Shown: positions 46,480-59,405, counted from the first letter of the stretch. The stretch is DNA of 64,000 nucleotides from Aphrophora alni (GCA_963513935.1 OY740768.1:64460786-64524785), one strand, 5' to 3'. The notes: a model not told the origin generated them from the letters alone. Numbers and translations are program-made.

Positions 46480-48806
46480 CTTCTAATTTCTAATACGGAA
46501 AAAAAAAAATTTAATTTTTTTGTAAGAGCCAAACAAAAATGAAGCGTCAGAGCAAGAATAAGCATCCCCTTCTTAACTGTTATAACATCCCGCCTTCCAA
46601 ATTTTATTTCTTCTTCCTCTTATTTCTCTGGTATTTCACCTTGTTTACAACATTTTCTTATGAGAACATTATATTTTAAAACTGCCTAAATCTATGTCTA
46701 TTTATTTTGTTTTTAACATTTATTGTAATTTTGTAATTATTTTAAAACAATCTTTTACTTAACATACTTTTTTTAACCCTTTTGAATTAGTGTCAATGAT
46801 ATTTGATTTATTTTCAGAAGTTCTGTTTTTAATTTACTTAGTTCTGATCGTCTAATAATTCAACTAACAAAGTTGGATGCCACTTGCATTCTATTTACAA
46901 TTTTGACTTTATTTATTCAACAGTATTTAATTAATAGTTTTTATTATCTGTTTATGAACTTCCAATACTTGAATACTTATTTAGGATATAGTCTATCGTA
47001 TTGAAATGTGTGTGTTTGTTAATCAGGCGTATATTACGTTATTGAATCTAATGTGGCCTAAACTTGGTAATTATTATGAAACGTTTACAAAATTTTTACT
47101 TCTACTAAATTAATTTATTCACTATTACTATTATTTTTGAGTGTATTTTGGTTGTACGAGTTCCCTATTTGATGTGTACAATTAATATCCTAAATCCAAA
47201 TGATAATAATTTTTTTTTTGTTATGTTTGCTAAGTAAATGAATTTAAACAACAATATGCAAATAAACAAAACATATTAAACAACTAATTTTACAGCATCT
47301 TAATATCTATTTTGGGTCAGAAATTTGTTACAACGCAAAGCATGCTCATCTTCTGTTATTGGAGCTATCATGGTTATATGAACTGTGATCCTCTATAGTA
47401 GATTCTTTTCCCAAAGAACTTGATATGCCAATCCACTATTGCAACGTTACCCCATCCAGAAGTCTCTCAGCTTGGTTTAATTCGTTCACTAATCGATTGA
47501 CCTCGTTTTTCCTTCAGCCTGTGTTTATATACAAGCACATTTTAACAAGGTTGTATATGTTTATATATGCAAACTAAGCAACGTCTTAACGTTTAGAGTT
47601 CTGTCATAATAATGATTTTAATTCTGGTTTCTATTGAAGCTACTTAGTATATTTTTACTGTATTGCTTAAATTTAGCATAGTCCTGGATCCTATCACAAC
47701 ATTTTATATACTCTTTAACCAAAAACAAGTGGGAAATATCAAATTGTTGAAACTAAAGAAAAGGTTTTTCTCCAAATAAACATTCTCGTCCACTTTGCAA
47801 CTATGTTATCTAGAATATTTAAACTCAGTTCAACATGGAACCAAAGAGTATACAAACATTTTTCAACAAGATTTAATAATATATTAGTGTTGTTTTGACT
47901 TGAGTTTAGGTGCTTCTTAAGATATGATTTATTACAAAATCAACGCAACAAAGTTTGCATTATAACTTTGTAAGTTTCACCACAAATTTACATAGACTTA
48001 AAACTTATTTAGATTGCTTACAAATGCCATTTGTATTGTTGAAAGTATGAATGTAAACTAAATGAAAAACACTGAAGACGGATTTAATCTTTGTGAAATA
48101 ATATATAAAGTGTATGTGAGTAGAGTTAATAGTTTAATTATAGTGATGGATCATTTGAACCTAAATTTGGGGCAATAAATAGCCATTTTGCAATATACAA
48201 TAATTGGTAAAACAATTTTTAACACGTGCACAAAATGTATATATCGAATTAGATTAAGGTGATGTAACAGAGAGTAACAGTTGGATATATCTATATGTAA
48301 ATGGTGAGTCACCAGTTAATGGAGGTTGAGATTATGGAAATTTAAAAAATTCTTTTTCACTCTGATTGTCAGTGACAGTCTGTACTGATTCTCACATAGA
48401 CACTCAAAGCTAGAGGAATTAGTACACATGGTACTACTGAAGTGTGAAGTATTGAGGAGACTACTCATTTTTGACACTTCTCTTACTCCAGGAAATGCAG
48501 AAGATCTAACGAAGCAAGTTGTGCCCCTTACGAAGAATATAGAGCTATGCTGGCTGGATTAGAACATGAAAATATTACAAAAATTATACCAAGAGGGTAA
48601 AACCCATTTCATAAATAATACAAAAATAGTCAGGCTAATCTCAATATACCTAATATTGTATTTAAGATAATTGCAACTTTGTTGATTTATAAATCCCAAG
48701 TGTATTATCTTGTTATAAATATGTAATGTGTATTTTCCAACCATATGCTATTTTGTTTATGTTCATCTTGTATTTGAAATGATTGAAAAGATTATTTTGT
48801 ATACAG
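46480..48806 (+). other. Intron, no gene seen
   Basis: AT-rich sequence without recognisable coding regions or transposon ends. It terminates in acceptor ATTTTGTATACAG. Confidence 0.55.
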
Positions 48807-48875
48807 GATGGTAAAGCATCTGGAATTACTTACTCTGAAAAGGACAAATTATCAGAAAATACTGAAACAAGTATG
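48807..48875 (+). CDS. PPP1R21: PPP1R21 orthologue, small internal exon
   Basis: This 69 bp exon of 23 codons lies between TTGTATACAG and GTAAGTGT, in phase 0 at both ends. The peptide begins DGKASGITYSEKDKLSEN and ends ETSM. It is polar and probably unstructured, a linker between coiled-coil segments. The assignment rests on strong splice sites, frame continuity and its position between two better exons. Confidence 0.75.
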
Positions 48876-49698
48876 GTAAGTGTACCACATTTTTAAATTT
48901 AATTATTAAAGCAATATACTGAAGGTACAATAAAACATAAATATTTTATCTTGCTTCTTTGGTCAAGTCTAAATAATTTTAAAGTGTAAAATGTTTTAAT
49001 ATAATATATATTTAGATTTATAGCCAATTACTATTTTAAAATTTTCTTTTTTTGTAACTTTTATTGAAGATAATTTATTTTGAAATTTGTAAGACATAAA
49101 CGATTAATTTAAATTCTTTGCTTTGTGTTTTAATATGATTACAATCCTGTGAAACAATTTTAAGATTTTAATATTTCATTTGTGTGTGCTCTAAATAATA
49201 AACAAATTATATATATTGCAAGGAACTCTTTCAAACGACACACCCCTAGAGAGAGTTTTTTAACATAGAAAAGAATCAAAAACAAGAACTAGTTAAAAAC
49301 AATTTTAAGAAACTTTAGAAAAATCAAGTTTCAAAAAGTAAATAACAATCCAATCCTAAAGTGAAAGGATTGAATTCTTGCTCCGAAGTTAAAAGTTCAT
49401 TTTCATTCATACATACAAAGCGAGTACTCTACGTTGCAAGTGGCTCCCGAAAGGTTATTATTGCAAGGAGACATTCCCCGTTGCAACTCAAATCGGTGTT
49501 TCAGAAACTTCGTAACTCGCACCTTCTGAATTTCTTCCTTGACATAGTTTGGGGTAAATTATGACATTTGTCAATTTTGCACCGTTGATTATTTTGGCTG
49601 TGCATTTAATGAATCAGTGTCATCCAATGTTACATAAGAAGATTGTCTGAATATGTTAGTTTATCAATGTTCAGTTATTTGTTAGTTTTATATTGCAG
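48876..49698 (+). other. Intron, no gene seen
   Basis: An 823 bp intron; the 67-codon ORF at 49361-49564 has no recognisable domain. Confidence 0.6.
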
Positions 49699-49845
49699 TT
49701 GGGTGCTATAGTGAGTCCAATAAATCTTAAAGAAGAAACTGAGATCCGTGAACAAGAGCTGAAAAAATATTTTCAATACAGGATTTGTCAATTAATTATA
49801 GAAGCTCATGAAGCACAGAGTAAATCTGCCACATATGTATCAGAG
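49699..49845 (+). CDS. PPP1R21: PPP1R21 orthologue, coiled-coil exon
   Basis: This 147 bp exon of 49 codons lies between acceptor TTATATTGCAG and donor GTAAATAA, in phase 0 at both ends. It begins LGAIVSPINLKEETEIREQE and continues LKKYFQYRICQLIIEAHEAQ. It ends KSATYVSE and reads on into the last large exon. The pattern of a Lys-Tyr-Phe...Arg-Ile helix followed by an Ala/Ser-rich helix agrees with the start of the PPP1R21 C-terminal conserved domain. Confidence 0.88.
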
Positions 49846-50395
49846 GTAAATAATTCAGGATAATTTATTATACAAGCAATATTTATTTCATCAGTTGTCA
49901 TTAAGAATAAACCATTTCCTTAGTGTTTAAATTTATAGCATTTGAAAAACGTTTTAATGATATTTTCTGATACTGTTGTGTGTCTAACCAAAGATAAATG
50001 CAACAGATTATTTCTTAGGCTTATGCTTGTATTTTATTATTATTATTTATTTCACAAGATTACATATGTTAAGATAGTATAATTCATTATGAAAGGAACA
50101 TAAAATTAAATTATTAATTAACTCTCAAATGCTAATATATTAACAGATAAATCAACAAAATGAAACAAATAGAAAAATACATGACTGAAATATGTCCCTG
50201 CAAATATAGAAGTCCTGTAAAATTAGGTACTCCAGAGATAATACCTGTGTTGGAGTTACCTTCATTAAATTAAGCAAAATTACAGGAAAATAAACAGAAA
50301 ATAGAAATTTAAAAAATATTTAATTTAAAATGTGCTCTTTAGTTTTCTTTATTCACACTCAATCATTTACAACATTTAATCCTTAAACCAAAACA
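49846..50395 (+). other. Intron start, no gene seen
   Basis: AT-rich unique-looking sequence before the LINE relic. Confidence 0.55.
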
Positions 50396-50399
50396 CTTA

Positions 50400-52410
50400 A
50401 CAGATGCTGAATATCCTGCAGTTCTAACAACCAAACGTTTTGCTATATATGTGGTTTCTCGAGATATCCCAACTCCCAATAGAGTACTTTAACTTGTTAT
50501 AAATAGACTGCAATCTTGGTCAAAATTAACAGGATTTAAGTTCTCTGTCTCAACGTAATGTATTGCTTTTAGTAGTCGTATACTTAGCCATCAGCCCTTA
50601 TTATTTTTCAATAGAATACAACTTCAAAATACAGTAACTGCTCAATTTTTAGGTCTATAATTTGATCATAGACTTTCTTGGATTCCACATTTGTCTGATC
50701 TGAAAACACAGTGTAATAAAACACTTGACATGTTACATGTCCTCACTAGTTCTCGGTGGACAGCCAATAGGACTTTTGTGTTATTTTTACCGTGCTGTTG
50801 TTCAATCACAGATTGATTATGGCTCCATAGTCTATTCATCTGCAATACCATAAGCCATTAAGAAGGTTGATTTGATACATAATTGCAATGTATAATGTTT
50901 CTGAAGCATTTCATTCAAGTCCAGTTTCTAATTTACTTGCTGAGACTGGTGAACTTTCTGGACGAAGACACCAATTACAAATAACATACATTAGTAGTCT
51001 GCGCTCCAAATTGTATCATCCGCTTACACCATCGTTTTTAATAATCCTTTTGCTGAACGATATGAATGTCATCAGAATTGGTCTGCCCTATTTGGGATTT
51101 GTACTTCATCCAATGAATGAGTATGTTCCGTGTTTTCTTCCTCCATGGCTCTTTCAAATGCCAACTTTTAATTTTTCGGTGTCCAGATTCACTAAGCACA
51201 ACACTCCTGATGTTGTGTATCATCAGGAGTTTCATTATATACTTGATGAATACCCATCTAGTGAATTCTCAGATGGTTCTAGACTGAACAATAAAGTCGG
51301 TTATGCATATTACTCATCCAATCGGACATATATGTATTGATTACCCTCAGCTTATACTAAATTATTATAGTGTTTTCTCTCGAACCCTTTTCTATTTTGA
51401 AAGATCTTAATACTGTTCCATCTGGTTTTCATCACCTTTATTTGTGTTCCGATTCCAAAAGTGCTCTACAGGCTATCTAGAATATCTATTTTATGATTCT
51501 CTTGATTGACAATATTCTGTATTCCATACACAGATTACAGGACATTGGAGTATCATTTTGCTCGGAACCTGGGCATTGCGGAATTTCAGGAAACAAAAGC
51601 TGATGAAGCGGTAAAGGAAGCTACAAGTCAGATCCCAGTTACACAGCATAGTATGCTATATGATTTTGTATCGATTGTTAAATTAGTTTTGAATAGGTAA
51701 TAGTAGGAAGAAAAGACAAATATACTGACCAATAAGCTGAGGGAAGGCCTTGTCCATCCATGGAATACATCGTGTCGTATGTTTTCTGTCGTCGAGAGAA
51801 AGTGGTGATTACCCATGTTTGTATCGGTCATTCCATGATTACTCAATGCCCATTTTGTTAACGTGTGTTGTCTATTAACCACATCTTCATTGCTGTTCTA
51901 AGAGGTGTGTGTAGAACATTTACCCTATCCAATTCCATTCAGGCAATATTGGGGGATAATGCTCAGATCCTTGATCGTGTATTGTCCTTTTACCGTTGTC
52001 TAAAAATTTTGCAATAAAATTTCTAAACAATTTTTCAATTTGAGCCTATTTTGAAACGGTGTAATATTTTGTTTAGATCTCTATTTAAAATATTTGTTTT
52101 GTTTAAATATTTATCTTTGTTAACCTTTGCAGGGCTCTTTTACCGCCCTGTAATATTTGTTTTTAATTGTATTTGCCATTGTTAACTTGTTGCAGGGCCA
52201 TTTTACAGCCTTGTAACATGTTATATATTTGTTTATTTTCATTTGTTAACTAGTTTTGTTTTCTTATTGTTCTTCAAAATTTTATGTTATTGTTTTTGTG
52301 TCATTTATAAACATTAAGGTGGTGGAGTATCTTCATGCTCAATTTTGTGAAGGTGATAATGACCACATTAGTTTTTCCTTAAAGCCCCGAAGTTACAAAC
52401 AAACGTCTAA
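50400..52410 (+). mobile_element. Jockey-type LINE relic with RT end and RNase H
   Basis: Frameshifted conceptual translation gives the end of the RT domain (DHRLSWIPHLSDLKTQCNKT, then VVQSQIDYGSIVYSSAIP), then FHSSPVSNLLAETGELSGRR, and an RNase H core (SDGSRLNNKVGYAYYSS, then a decayed SDSKSALQA, then a GHCGISG-like segment at about 51555-51595). A long 3' untranslated region to about 52400 matches the split relic at 472-3190, proving it is a repeated family. Multiple stops; inactive. The 5' half is missing. Confidence 0.85.
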
Positions 52411-52639
52411 TATTATATGAAATTGCTTTACTGAATTGACTAATTTTAAATAGTCAGGCAACAAAAAAAAGGAGCAACAAACTTATAAAAATTCTTGGAA
52501 ATATATATCCTTTTCTTTGGAATAAGATAATTTTGATGTCTATTCGTATGAAACTTGTATTTATAACAGCTTTTAAATAATCTTAAATAAAATATCTTTA
52601 AAAAATATATATAAGTATTTCTGTGGCAAATAGATATTC

Positions 52640-54100
52640 AATGATCTAAAATGTGTAAGAGATGGGCCTTGTACAGACCTTGTAGCTATTATGTGTATAA
52701 TTCTTTTCTGAGAGACTATTACTGTAAAGTTAGTATTATCACAACCCCAACAAAAAAATGCTATACTGCAGACAAGACAATACCAAACTAAAATAAATTG
52801 AAGTTAACACAGGCTTTAGGCAAAAATGACATAGCTAATACAATATTCTTAACATTAACTACAATATTTTATTTTTTAAATTTTATATATGTTCCTTCCA
52901 AGCAAAATGTTTATCAATAGTAATATTTAACCCTTTCGCTGAGTATTAGTTTTTCTGTAGTGTTTATACATTTGCAATTAATTATAGGCCAATTTTTTTT
53001 TTTTTATAAATAATTAAATTTTTTCTGATGAATTACTATATAGAGCATCAAATTCTAGTAAGGTTTAGTAAATATTTAATAAATTTTCTGTTAAAAAAAA
53101 AAAAAATTATTGTGTTTTTTAACCAAAATTATGAAAACAATACTGTTAAATTATGTTATTTAAATACGATTCAATTTCATCATCCCAAAGAAACGTAGAC
53201 ATTTTGAAGGTTATATAGCCTAAACAATGTGCATTTTTAGTCAATTATACTTACAAATACTAATTAAAATATAACATATATACACATAAAAATAACTAAA
53301 TAACTTGTTATTTAAATTCACACACTATAATAAACTTATTCACAGGAAAACACATAAATAAAACGCCTAAAAACAGAAACTCGTATACTAAACAACACAC
53401 ATATTCAACTGTCAGATGTAAAAATAGACACGTGACTTGCGTCAGTTCATGTTGTCACCACTAGAGTTCAGTAGCTTCCAGACACTAAAACTGTACATTT
53501 TTATCCACTAGAGACTATTGTCGATTAACGCATTGAAAGATAAAGTTTTTCTGTTGATGTGGACTAAAGTCGATTTACGCACTCAGCGGTAATAACGTCA
53601 AGTCGACTGCAATCGACTTACGCAGTGAAAGGGTTAATTTAATCAAATATATATCTAATTTGACATAATTTTGTAAGCAAATGTTATTAAAACCTAAACA
53701 ATCAAACATTTGTAGAACAACTATGTATAAACAAATATTTGGTTTTAATGCTAAAACAAAACAAAAATTTTTTAAGCAAAAAAACTAATGTAGTCAGATC
53801 TTTTTGCATATTAGAATATAATTGCAAATAATTATCAGAAACATAAATTATGGTGGTATCATCAGCACTACTAAAAAGACCATTATATAAATTATTTTTA
53901 TAAATCAAAAATATAATTGGCTTTGAGGAACATCGCAGGTGATAAAAGCTCTGCAACTAACTGTATTAGATACTCTTGCATACTGAATCCTGTAGCAATT
54001 ACTCTAGGCACCAGCCTGTTGAAGCTTATACAACAATATGATTTTATCCTATTTGTTGGAAATAATTTTATGATTTCTGTCTGACTTGCATCTTGAAAGA
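52640..54100 (-). mobile_element. Second LINE relic (RT fragments), split by a MITE
   Basis: On the minus strand, 53700-54060 encodes decayed RT sequence: a LIYKNNLYNGLFSSADDTTI patch containing ADD of the catalytic FADD box, then QLYSNMQKDLTTLVF. The downstream half, 52640-52870, has CLQYS and VSQKRIIHIIA-like remnants of the RT thumb. The two parts are separated by a TTAA-flanked MITE (52931-53633). Many stops. Confidence 0.75.
52931..53633. mobile_element. TTAA-type MITE, 703 bp
   Basis: TTAA (52927-52930) is followed by CCCTTTCGCTGAGTATTAG, and CTTACGCAGTGAAAGGG precedes TTAA (53634-53637), giving inverted ends CCCTTTCRCTGMGTA and the piggyBac target duplication. GTCGATT-type motifs near the right end recur (GTCGATTTACGCACTCAGCG). 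No transposase; it would be mobilised by a related piggyBac. Confidence 0.9.
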
Positions 54101-55027
54101 GATTTTTTTTTTTTTAATTTTTTTTTTTACTTTGTCTCCTTTACATAAAATGTAGACAGTATTGTTATGAACAAATAAATATATTTTGAGATATTGGGGC
54201 CTACATACACTCAAAAGGTTCCTAACTCCAAAAAGTGGTTTTTACAATGGAATCTGTATTCGTCTCTAGGCTGAGCTGTAGTTTAACTGGTTTGATTGAT
54301 TTTGACCATTTTTTGCATCATGAAAATTTCGATCATGTCTCCAGACTGTTATTTAATTTTTTTAGCTATCCCAAAGTTCAGAGCTAGAAGGCCCTAAGAC
54401 CAAGCATATAATTTTGATGGGTTCATTTAGATTTTTTACAAATTACTTGCAAACGGTAATTTATTTTTCATAAGATGTAACACTTTTCAGAAAAATTTGA
54501 TTAGAAAAATAGATTTTTAGGTTATTAAAATTTTAAGAAGACCATCTATAGTTCAATAAATGTTTTAAAGTGATAACTTGTACCGTAGAGTTTTCAAAGA
54601 GATCATCATTATCTGTTATTTCAGGATTAGGCTTATTTGCGTTTTTGCAGCTTCACTATCTTTTACCTACATGTCAGCATGTTTATAATCAGGGAATTCT
54701 CTATCTCGGGAAAATAAGCCCAGCAACCTTAGTCTAATTTTAAAATAGTGATAGATAGAGATTTGTTACCTACATAATAGTTAATGGGTTAGTAACTTTT
54801 GTTACACAGTTGTTCGTTTTACTAAAATGTCTCCTCTAAGGACTCAAACAAAAATGTATTGTCATCTCCCAATACGTAACAATATTGCTGGTATGAGACA
54901 TATTAGTTAAAAAAGTGAAAATAAACCATTTAAAAAAACAAATATCTCAAATTTAACACATGCCTTTGAGTTCATTTAAGTTTTCCAAACTACTTACGAA
55001 CTGTTATTTGGTACATTGGTTTGGCTC
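54101..55027 (+). other. Intronic sequence, no gene seen
   Basis: Includes T-rich runs at 54103-54129. No recognisable gene or element. Confidence 0.5.
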
Positions 55028-55047
55028 TTAACCCTTTTACGGCAATA

Positions 55048-55151
55048 GCCGATATATCAGCTTACAAAAATAACTCTGAAAATGGCCAAGAGCCGATATA
55101 TCAGCTCAGCAAATACTATGCGAAAAAGGCCACAACCTGATATATCGGCTT
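55048..55151. repeat. Subterminal palindromic repeats
   Basis: GCCGATATATCAGCT at 55048-55062 and 55092-55106, plus the inverse CTGATATATCGGCT at 55138-55151. They lie within 125 bp of the TTAA end and are candidate transposase-binding sites. Confidence 0.8.
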
Positions 55152-55464
55152 GTTTTACTTTAAACTTTAAAAAGTTTGTTAATTTAATTAAAATTTGTTT
55201 GTAATGAAAGACAAAAAATATTCACAGTGTTCACTAGTGTTCTAAATTCAAAAAAGTTGTTTTATTTTCCTTTAAAATTGATGTATCATTGATGAAATCA
55301 GGTTGGCTTGGTTTGACAACTGAGAGTTGTAGAGTCATTATACAGTCAGTTTTGTATTGTTTACGTCTTTTAGCAAGCGTTTATGGTTATGTTATTTGTG
55401 TTTATAGTGCATTATTGTTTGTTTTTGTAGTTTTTGATAGTGTAAGTTTTATTTTTATTCAATA

Positions 55465-58154
55465 TGAGTAATAAACGGCATTGTGTTTCTCCTGTTAGTG
55501 AAGATACATTGTTCAGACAAGTTCAGGAAACAAATGTGAATGTTGCTGATGACGGAATGAGCTAGTTGCAAATGAAATTGAATCAAGTTCCAAAAGCGAT
55601 TCTGAATCAAATTGTAATAGATGTCTGACGACTCGGATGAAGATCCAACTTTTGACCCTAATAATTGTGACATTCAAGGTCCTAACAACTTTCAGAAATA
55701 TATTATTTGAACCAGCTGATAATAATCAAATTCAGATAGTGTCTCGGAAAATGACTACAGTGCTACTATAACACTTACACATTCTACAATAGTGTGTAAG
55801 CCGAGAGGTAAACCAAAAAGTAGATCCACAGTAAAAAATGAACCCGATAAACCCTTCAAGAACATGGGTAATTGTTGAAAAGGGACATGATCCAGGGGAT
55901 ACCCATAATTTTGATTCATGAGATCTCAGGACCAAAACATTGTCCACCATCTAAAGCACCACCAATAGCTTATTTTTACCTCCTTTTTACCACATCTCTT
56001 AAATACAATAATCAAGGAAACCAACCGGTATGCAGAAGAATACCTTTCATCTCATAAACCAGACAGTATTTAGAAAAAGATAAAAGTTGCAGAAATGAAA
56101 GCGTTTATAAATATGGTTTGATGAAAAAATCTACTATAGATAGGTATTAGTCTATTACATGCTCTCATTTGACTCCTTGGTTTCCAAAAATGTTCACCTG
56201 AAGTACATTTGAAACCATTTTGAGATTTCTTCATATTGTAAACAACAATAACCTTGCATAACATGGAACAACCCAATATGATCTTTATAGTAAATTTGAG
56301 CCACTTATAGACCATGTAAATAAGGTATTTCGCCACCACTACATTCCACATCAGAACCTGTCTATTGATGAATCACTTATTGGGAGCAAGAACTACACCC
56401 AATTATTACAATATATGTCTTACAAAAAACACCATAAGTGCGGTATCAAGCTGTGGATACTCTATGATTCCATAACAAATTATTGTTTAGACTTTCATTG
56501 TTACAAAGGAGCTAAAGACTCTGAAGAGAAAAAAAGAAATAACGAAAAAGGCTTAGCTCACTCAGTAGTTATTAAACTTTTGGAAATGGGGAATTATTTA
56601 ACCCTAGATTACTTTTCTTAGTTCATTGTTACGTGATCACTTTTCATTCGTAAATTTTACTACATTCTGTTTTTATTTTTATTATTATTTTTTAAACTTT
56701 ACTTTAGTGTTGACTATTTTTTATATTAAATCCTTTATTGTTTTTAAGTGTTTATAAAAATATTTAACAATGAATTCCTACATATTTTAACTGTAAAAAA
56801 AAAAAAATTTACCACCACTACAAGTACGTTTAAAAAAAAATTAATCTGGAAAAAAAATCGAAAAAAATATAAATATTATTTTATTGGAAAAATTAATCGG
56901 ATATTCATAAAATACATCATTTTTAAGTGTTTACTTTATATAAAAAGAGAAAAATGATTTACAATAAGTTTATTAGGTAGAATGCTAAAAATACCAAAAT
57001 TAGAGTCCTGTCTTCACTGAGAATCACATTCCTTGCAGTGATTAATATACACTTAGTAGCTAAATCAAACACTTTGAACTCTAAAATCACTATTTACACA
57101 ATAAACTATTTACAACACTAAAAAACTAACAATATAAAAACAATAATTTACAAAAAAATATTCAAACACTTAATGGTTAAAACTTTCGCAAACACTATTC
57201 TTTCGTAAAATATACGACGCGAGCTTGAGTACGGTAATAACGGTTTAACCTTGAGCTTAGCCGAAAAGGCACTGGCCTCTATTCACAATGGCGGACTCTA
57301 GGTAAACAAAAAGACAGAGCGTGTCAGTCTTTTGTCTACGAGTTCTCCGAATTTTACAAAGGGCGGGTCGTAATTTTTACGAATGAGTAGTGTTCTAGGG
57401 TTAAATAAAGGATATCATTTGTTTGTTGATATATTTTACAAATATTCCTCTAACAGAATATTTATATTCTAAATTAACTTTTTCGACCAGTACTAATTAG
57501 AAAAAATAGGGTAGGAATTCCAGATGAACTCTTATGTAAATTAAAAGTGGGAAACAAAAAATATCTAAGAAGTGGTGAAATGCTAGACATCGCTTTATAG
57601 AAAGAAAGTTTCTCAAAAATCGCAGGTAGTATTGATATCCACCGACTCCAAAGCAGAATCTGTCCAAAAATCTAAAATAAGATGTAAACATCTGATCATA
57701 AAAAAGAAGCCAAAAATAATTGACCAGTATAATCAAAATATAGGAGCTATAGACTGTACTGACCAAATGTTTTTTTATTCCTACTTAGATGAATGCGCAC
57801 CGTTAAATACTAGCGAAAAAGTTGTGTTTGTTTAATATTTTTTCATGTATGGTCCTGAATGCATATATTCTCTATAAACAAATCTGCAATACAAAAATAA
57901 TATCTAGGTATGCATTTACAGTTGATATTGATGAAAGTTTAGATGAAGAATGGTTGTCAACAAAAGATATTCCACAACATTTGGGTGGAGGAGATCCTCC
58001 AGTTGGCAATTTCGGATTGGGCAAACTTCCCGATAAAAAGAAAAGAACTATTGTGTGTAGCATAAAAGAAAAAATAAGAAGATCAAGAACTTTTTACCTA
58101 AAATGCAACCAAGTTGTTCATGCAGAGTTTATTAGTAAGCACAAATGTGTATAA
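55465..58154 (+). pseudogene. piggyBac-like transposase, decayed and split
   Basis: It starts MSNKRHCVSPVSEDTLFRQV, with an early stop at 55562-55564 and shifts through the acidic N-terminus (SSSKSDSESN, DDSDEDPTFDPNN). The segment ETNRYAEEYLSSHKP is piggyBac-like. The first catalytic Asp is in HQNLSIDESLIGSKNY, followed by YMSYKKHHKCGIKLWILYDS. The MITE splits it after LLEMGNYL; on the far side it continues NKGYHLFVDIFYKYSS, where D is the second catalytic residue. The third region is IIDQYNQNIGAIDCTDQMFF. The tail ends KCNQVVHAEFISKHKC, a decayed C-terminal Cys/His motif. Several stops; dead. Confidence 0.88.
56602..57400. mobile_element. TTAA-type MITE, 799 bp, inside the transposase relic
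   Basis: TTAA (56598-56601) then CCCTAGATTACTTTTC at the left; GTAGTGTTCTAGGG then TTAA (57401-57404) at the right. Inverted ends share CCCTAGA. ATTCGTAAATTTTAC at the left mirrors GTAATTTTTACGAAT at the right. Removing it and one TTAA rejoins the piggyBac reading frame. The interior has no coding capacity. Confidence 0.93.
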
Positions 58155-58160
58155 AGATAT

Positions 58161-58813
58161 AAATTGAATACAAGATTATGAATGAAGTGTAAATAGTGTT
58201 AGTTTTTTATGTTTCTGTAATTATGAATTTTGTGTTATTGTGTGTTTTACTATAACAAAGTAAACTGAACAAAACTGTAAAAACTGAACAATTATGTTTA
58301 CTGAAGAAGTTGAAATAAAACAAAATGTAGGTTAGTAAAAATTAATTTTTTAAATCTTAATTATTATGTAAGATTGATCTAACTTGTGGAACAATTTACG
58401 CCTACAAAAAACTTTCCTTTAGGTAGTCTAGAAAAAATATTTACCAAACTATTCTTTTGAAATTTGCAGTGTTTCTACAAAATACAGTAATGTATTAGAA
58501 AAACAATGGCTGTTTTTTAATATAATGTTATTTTTTGCCTGGCCTAGTAGAAGTTAAATCTTCAAATTTAACCAATTTTGATTGAAATCACATAGGTTGA
58601 TTTTGTTTTAGTCAAACTCTATGGTTCATTTTACCTCTTCGATTGATAACTTCCCAACCTGTATTTCTTGTGATATTGCAATCAATATGTTTTATTTGAG
58701 CTCTTAAAAGTTACATTGTATAAAAATTTTATCAAAATTATTAGGTTTGATAAAATCATTATTTTGAGTTTGTTTTATTGTTTTATGGCAACTTCTCCCC
58801 CCCCCCCAGTTGG

Positions 58814-58879
<66 letters not shown>

Positions 58880-59171
58880 ATGTATAAAAGAGCTAGTGGG
58901 ACCATTTATTTTGTACAAACATATTTTAAGCTGATTAAATGAAAAATAACAATAAACAATAGTGACGAGAATTTTGTCCATTACAGTATAAAATTAACCA
59001 TAGTAGGAAAGTCATTCTAACAACAATAATACCAATGTTTCATTAGTATTATTGAGTTTAGTTTGTACAATGATTTTTCACAGAAATATAATAATTTTTA
59101 TCTGATTGTTTGTCTTTAAGATTTGTGAGCATACAAACTATATTGTTTATGTTTAAATTGAATCATTTTAG
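58161..59171 (+). other. Intron end with a C-run and (TA)n tract
   Basis: No gene. A C-run (58797-58808) precedes a long TA tract. It terminates in acceptor AATCATTTTAG. Confidence 0.6.
58816..58873. repeat. (TA)n microsatellite
   Basis: About 28 TA units, the longest TA tract in the window. The ORFs of repeated Ile-Tyr on both strands are artefacts of it. Confidence 0.95.
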
Positions 59172-59405
59172 AACCATGCTTTATTAAGGCGTCTTGAAAT
59201 AAGCATAGAGTCACTTGTAAAATCAGAACAAGCTCTATTGGAAGCAAGAGAAAACATAACACAATTGCAAGAAGAAGTGTCCATCACGTCAAGCAACTAT
59301 GAAGCTCAGTTAAGTACTATGTCTGATCACCTTGCAAACATGAATGAGCGGCTTGCCCAGCAAAAGGACATTATTGATAACTTAGAATACCAAATTTCTA
59401 ATAAG
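59172..59405 (+). CDS. PPP1R21: PPP1R21 orthologue, C-terminal coiled-coil exon (diagnostic)
   Basis: This 234 bp exon of 78 codons lies between ATCATTTTAG and GTAAATAC, in phase 0. It begins NHALLRRLEISIESLVKSEQ and contains ARENITQLQEEVSITSSNYE, then AQLSTMSDHLANMNERLAQQ, ending in QISNK. The YEAQLSTMSDHLANMNE stretch is the signature of the PPP1R21/KLRAQ1 C-terminal domain, whose vertebrate form reads very similarly (SYEDQL..MSDHL..MNE.L..Q). In mammals PPP1R21 is subunit 2 of the FERRY complex on early endosomes, where it contacts Rab5 and mRNA. This exon is what identifies the gene; function in this species is inferred. Confidence 0.93.

Larger units (their letters stand above)
55028..58160 (+). 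mobile_element. piggyBac-like element relic containing a nested MITE
   Basis: TTAA (55028-55031) plus CCCTTTTACGGC is the left terminus. Subterminal GCCGATATATCAGCT occurs at 55048 and 55092, and inverted as CTGATATATCGGCT at 55138. The transposase relic follows at 55465-58154. No matching right end was found. Confidence 0.8.
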
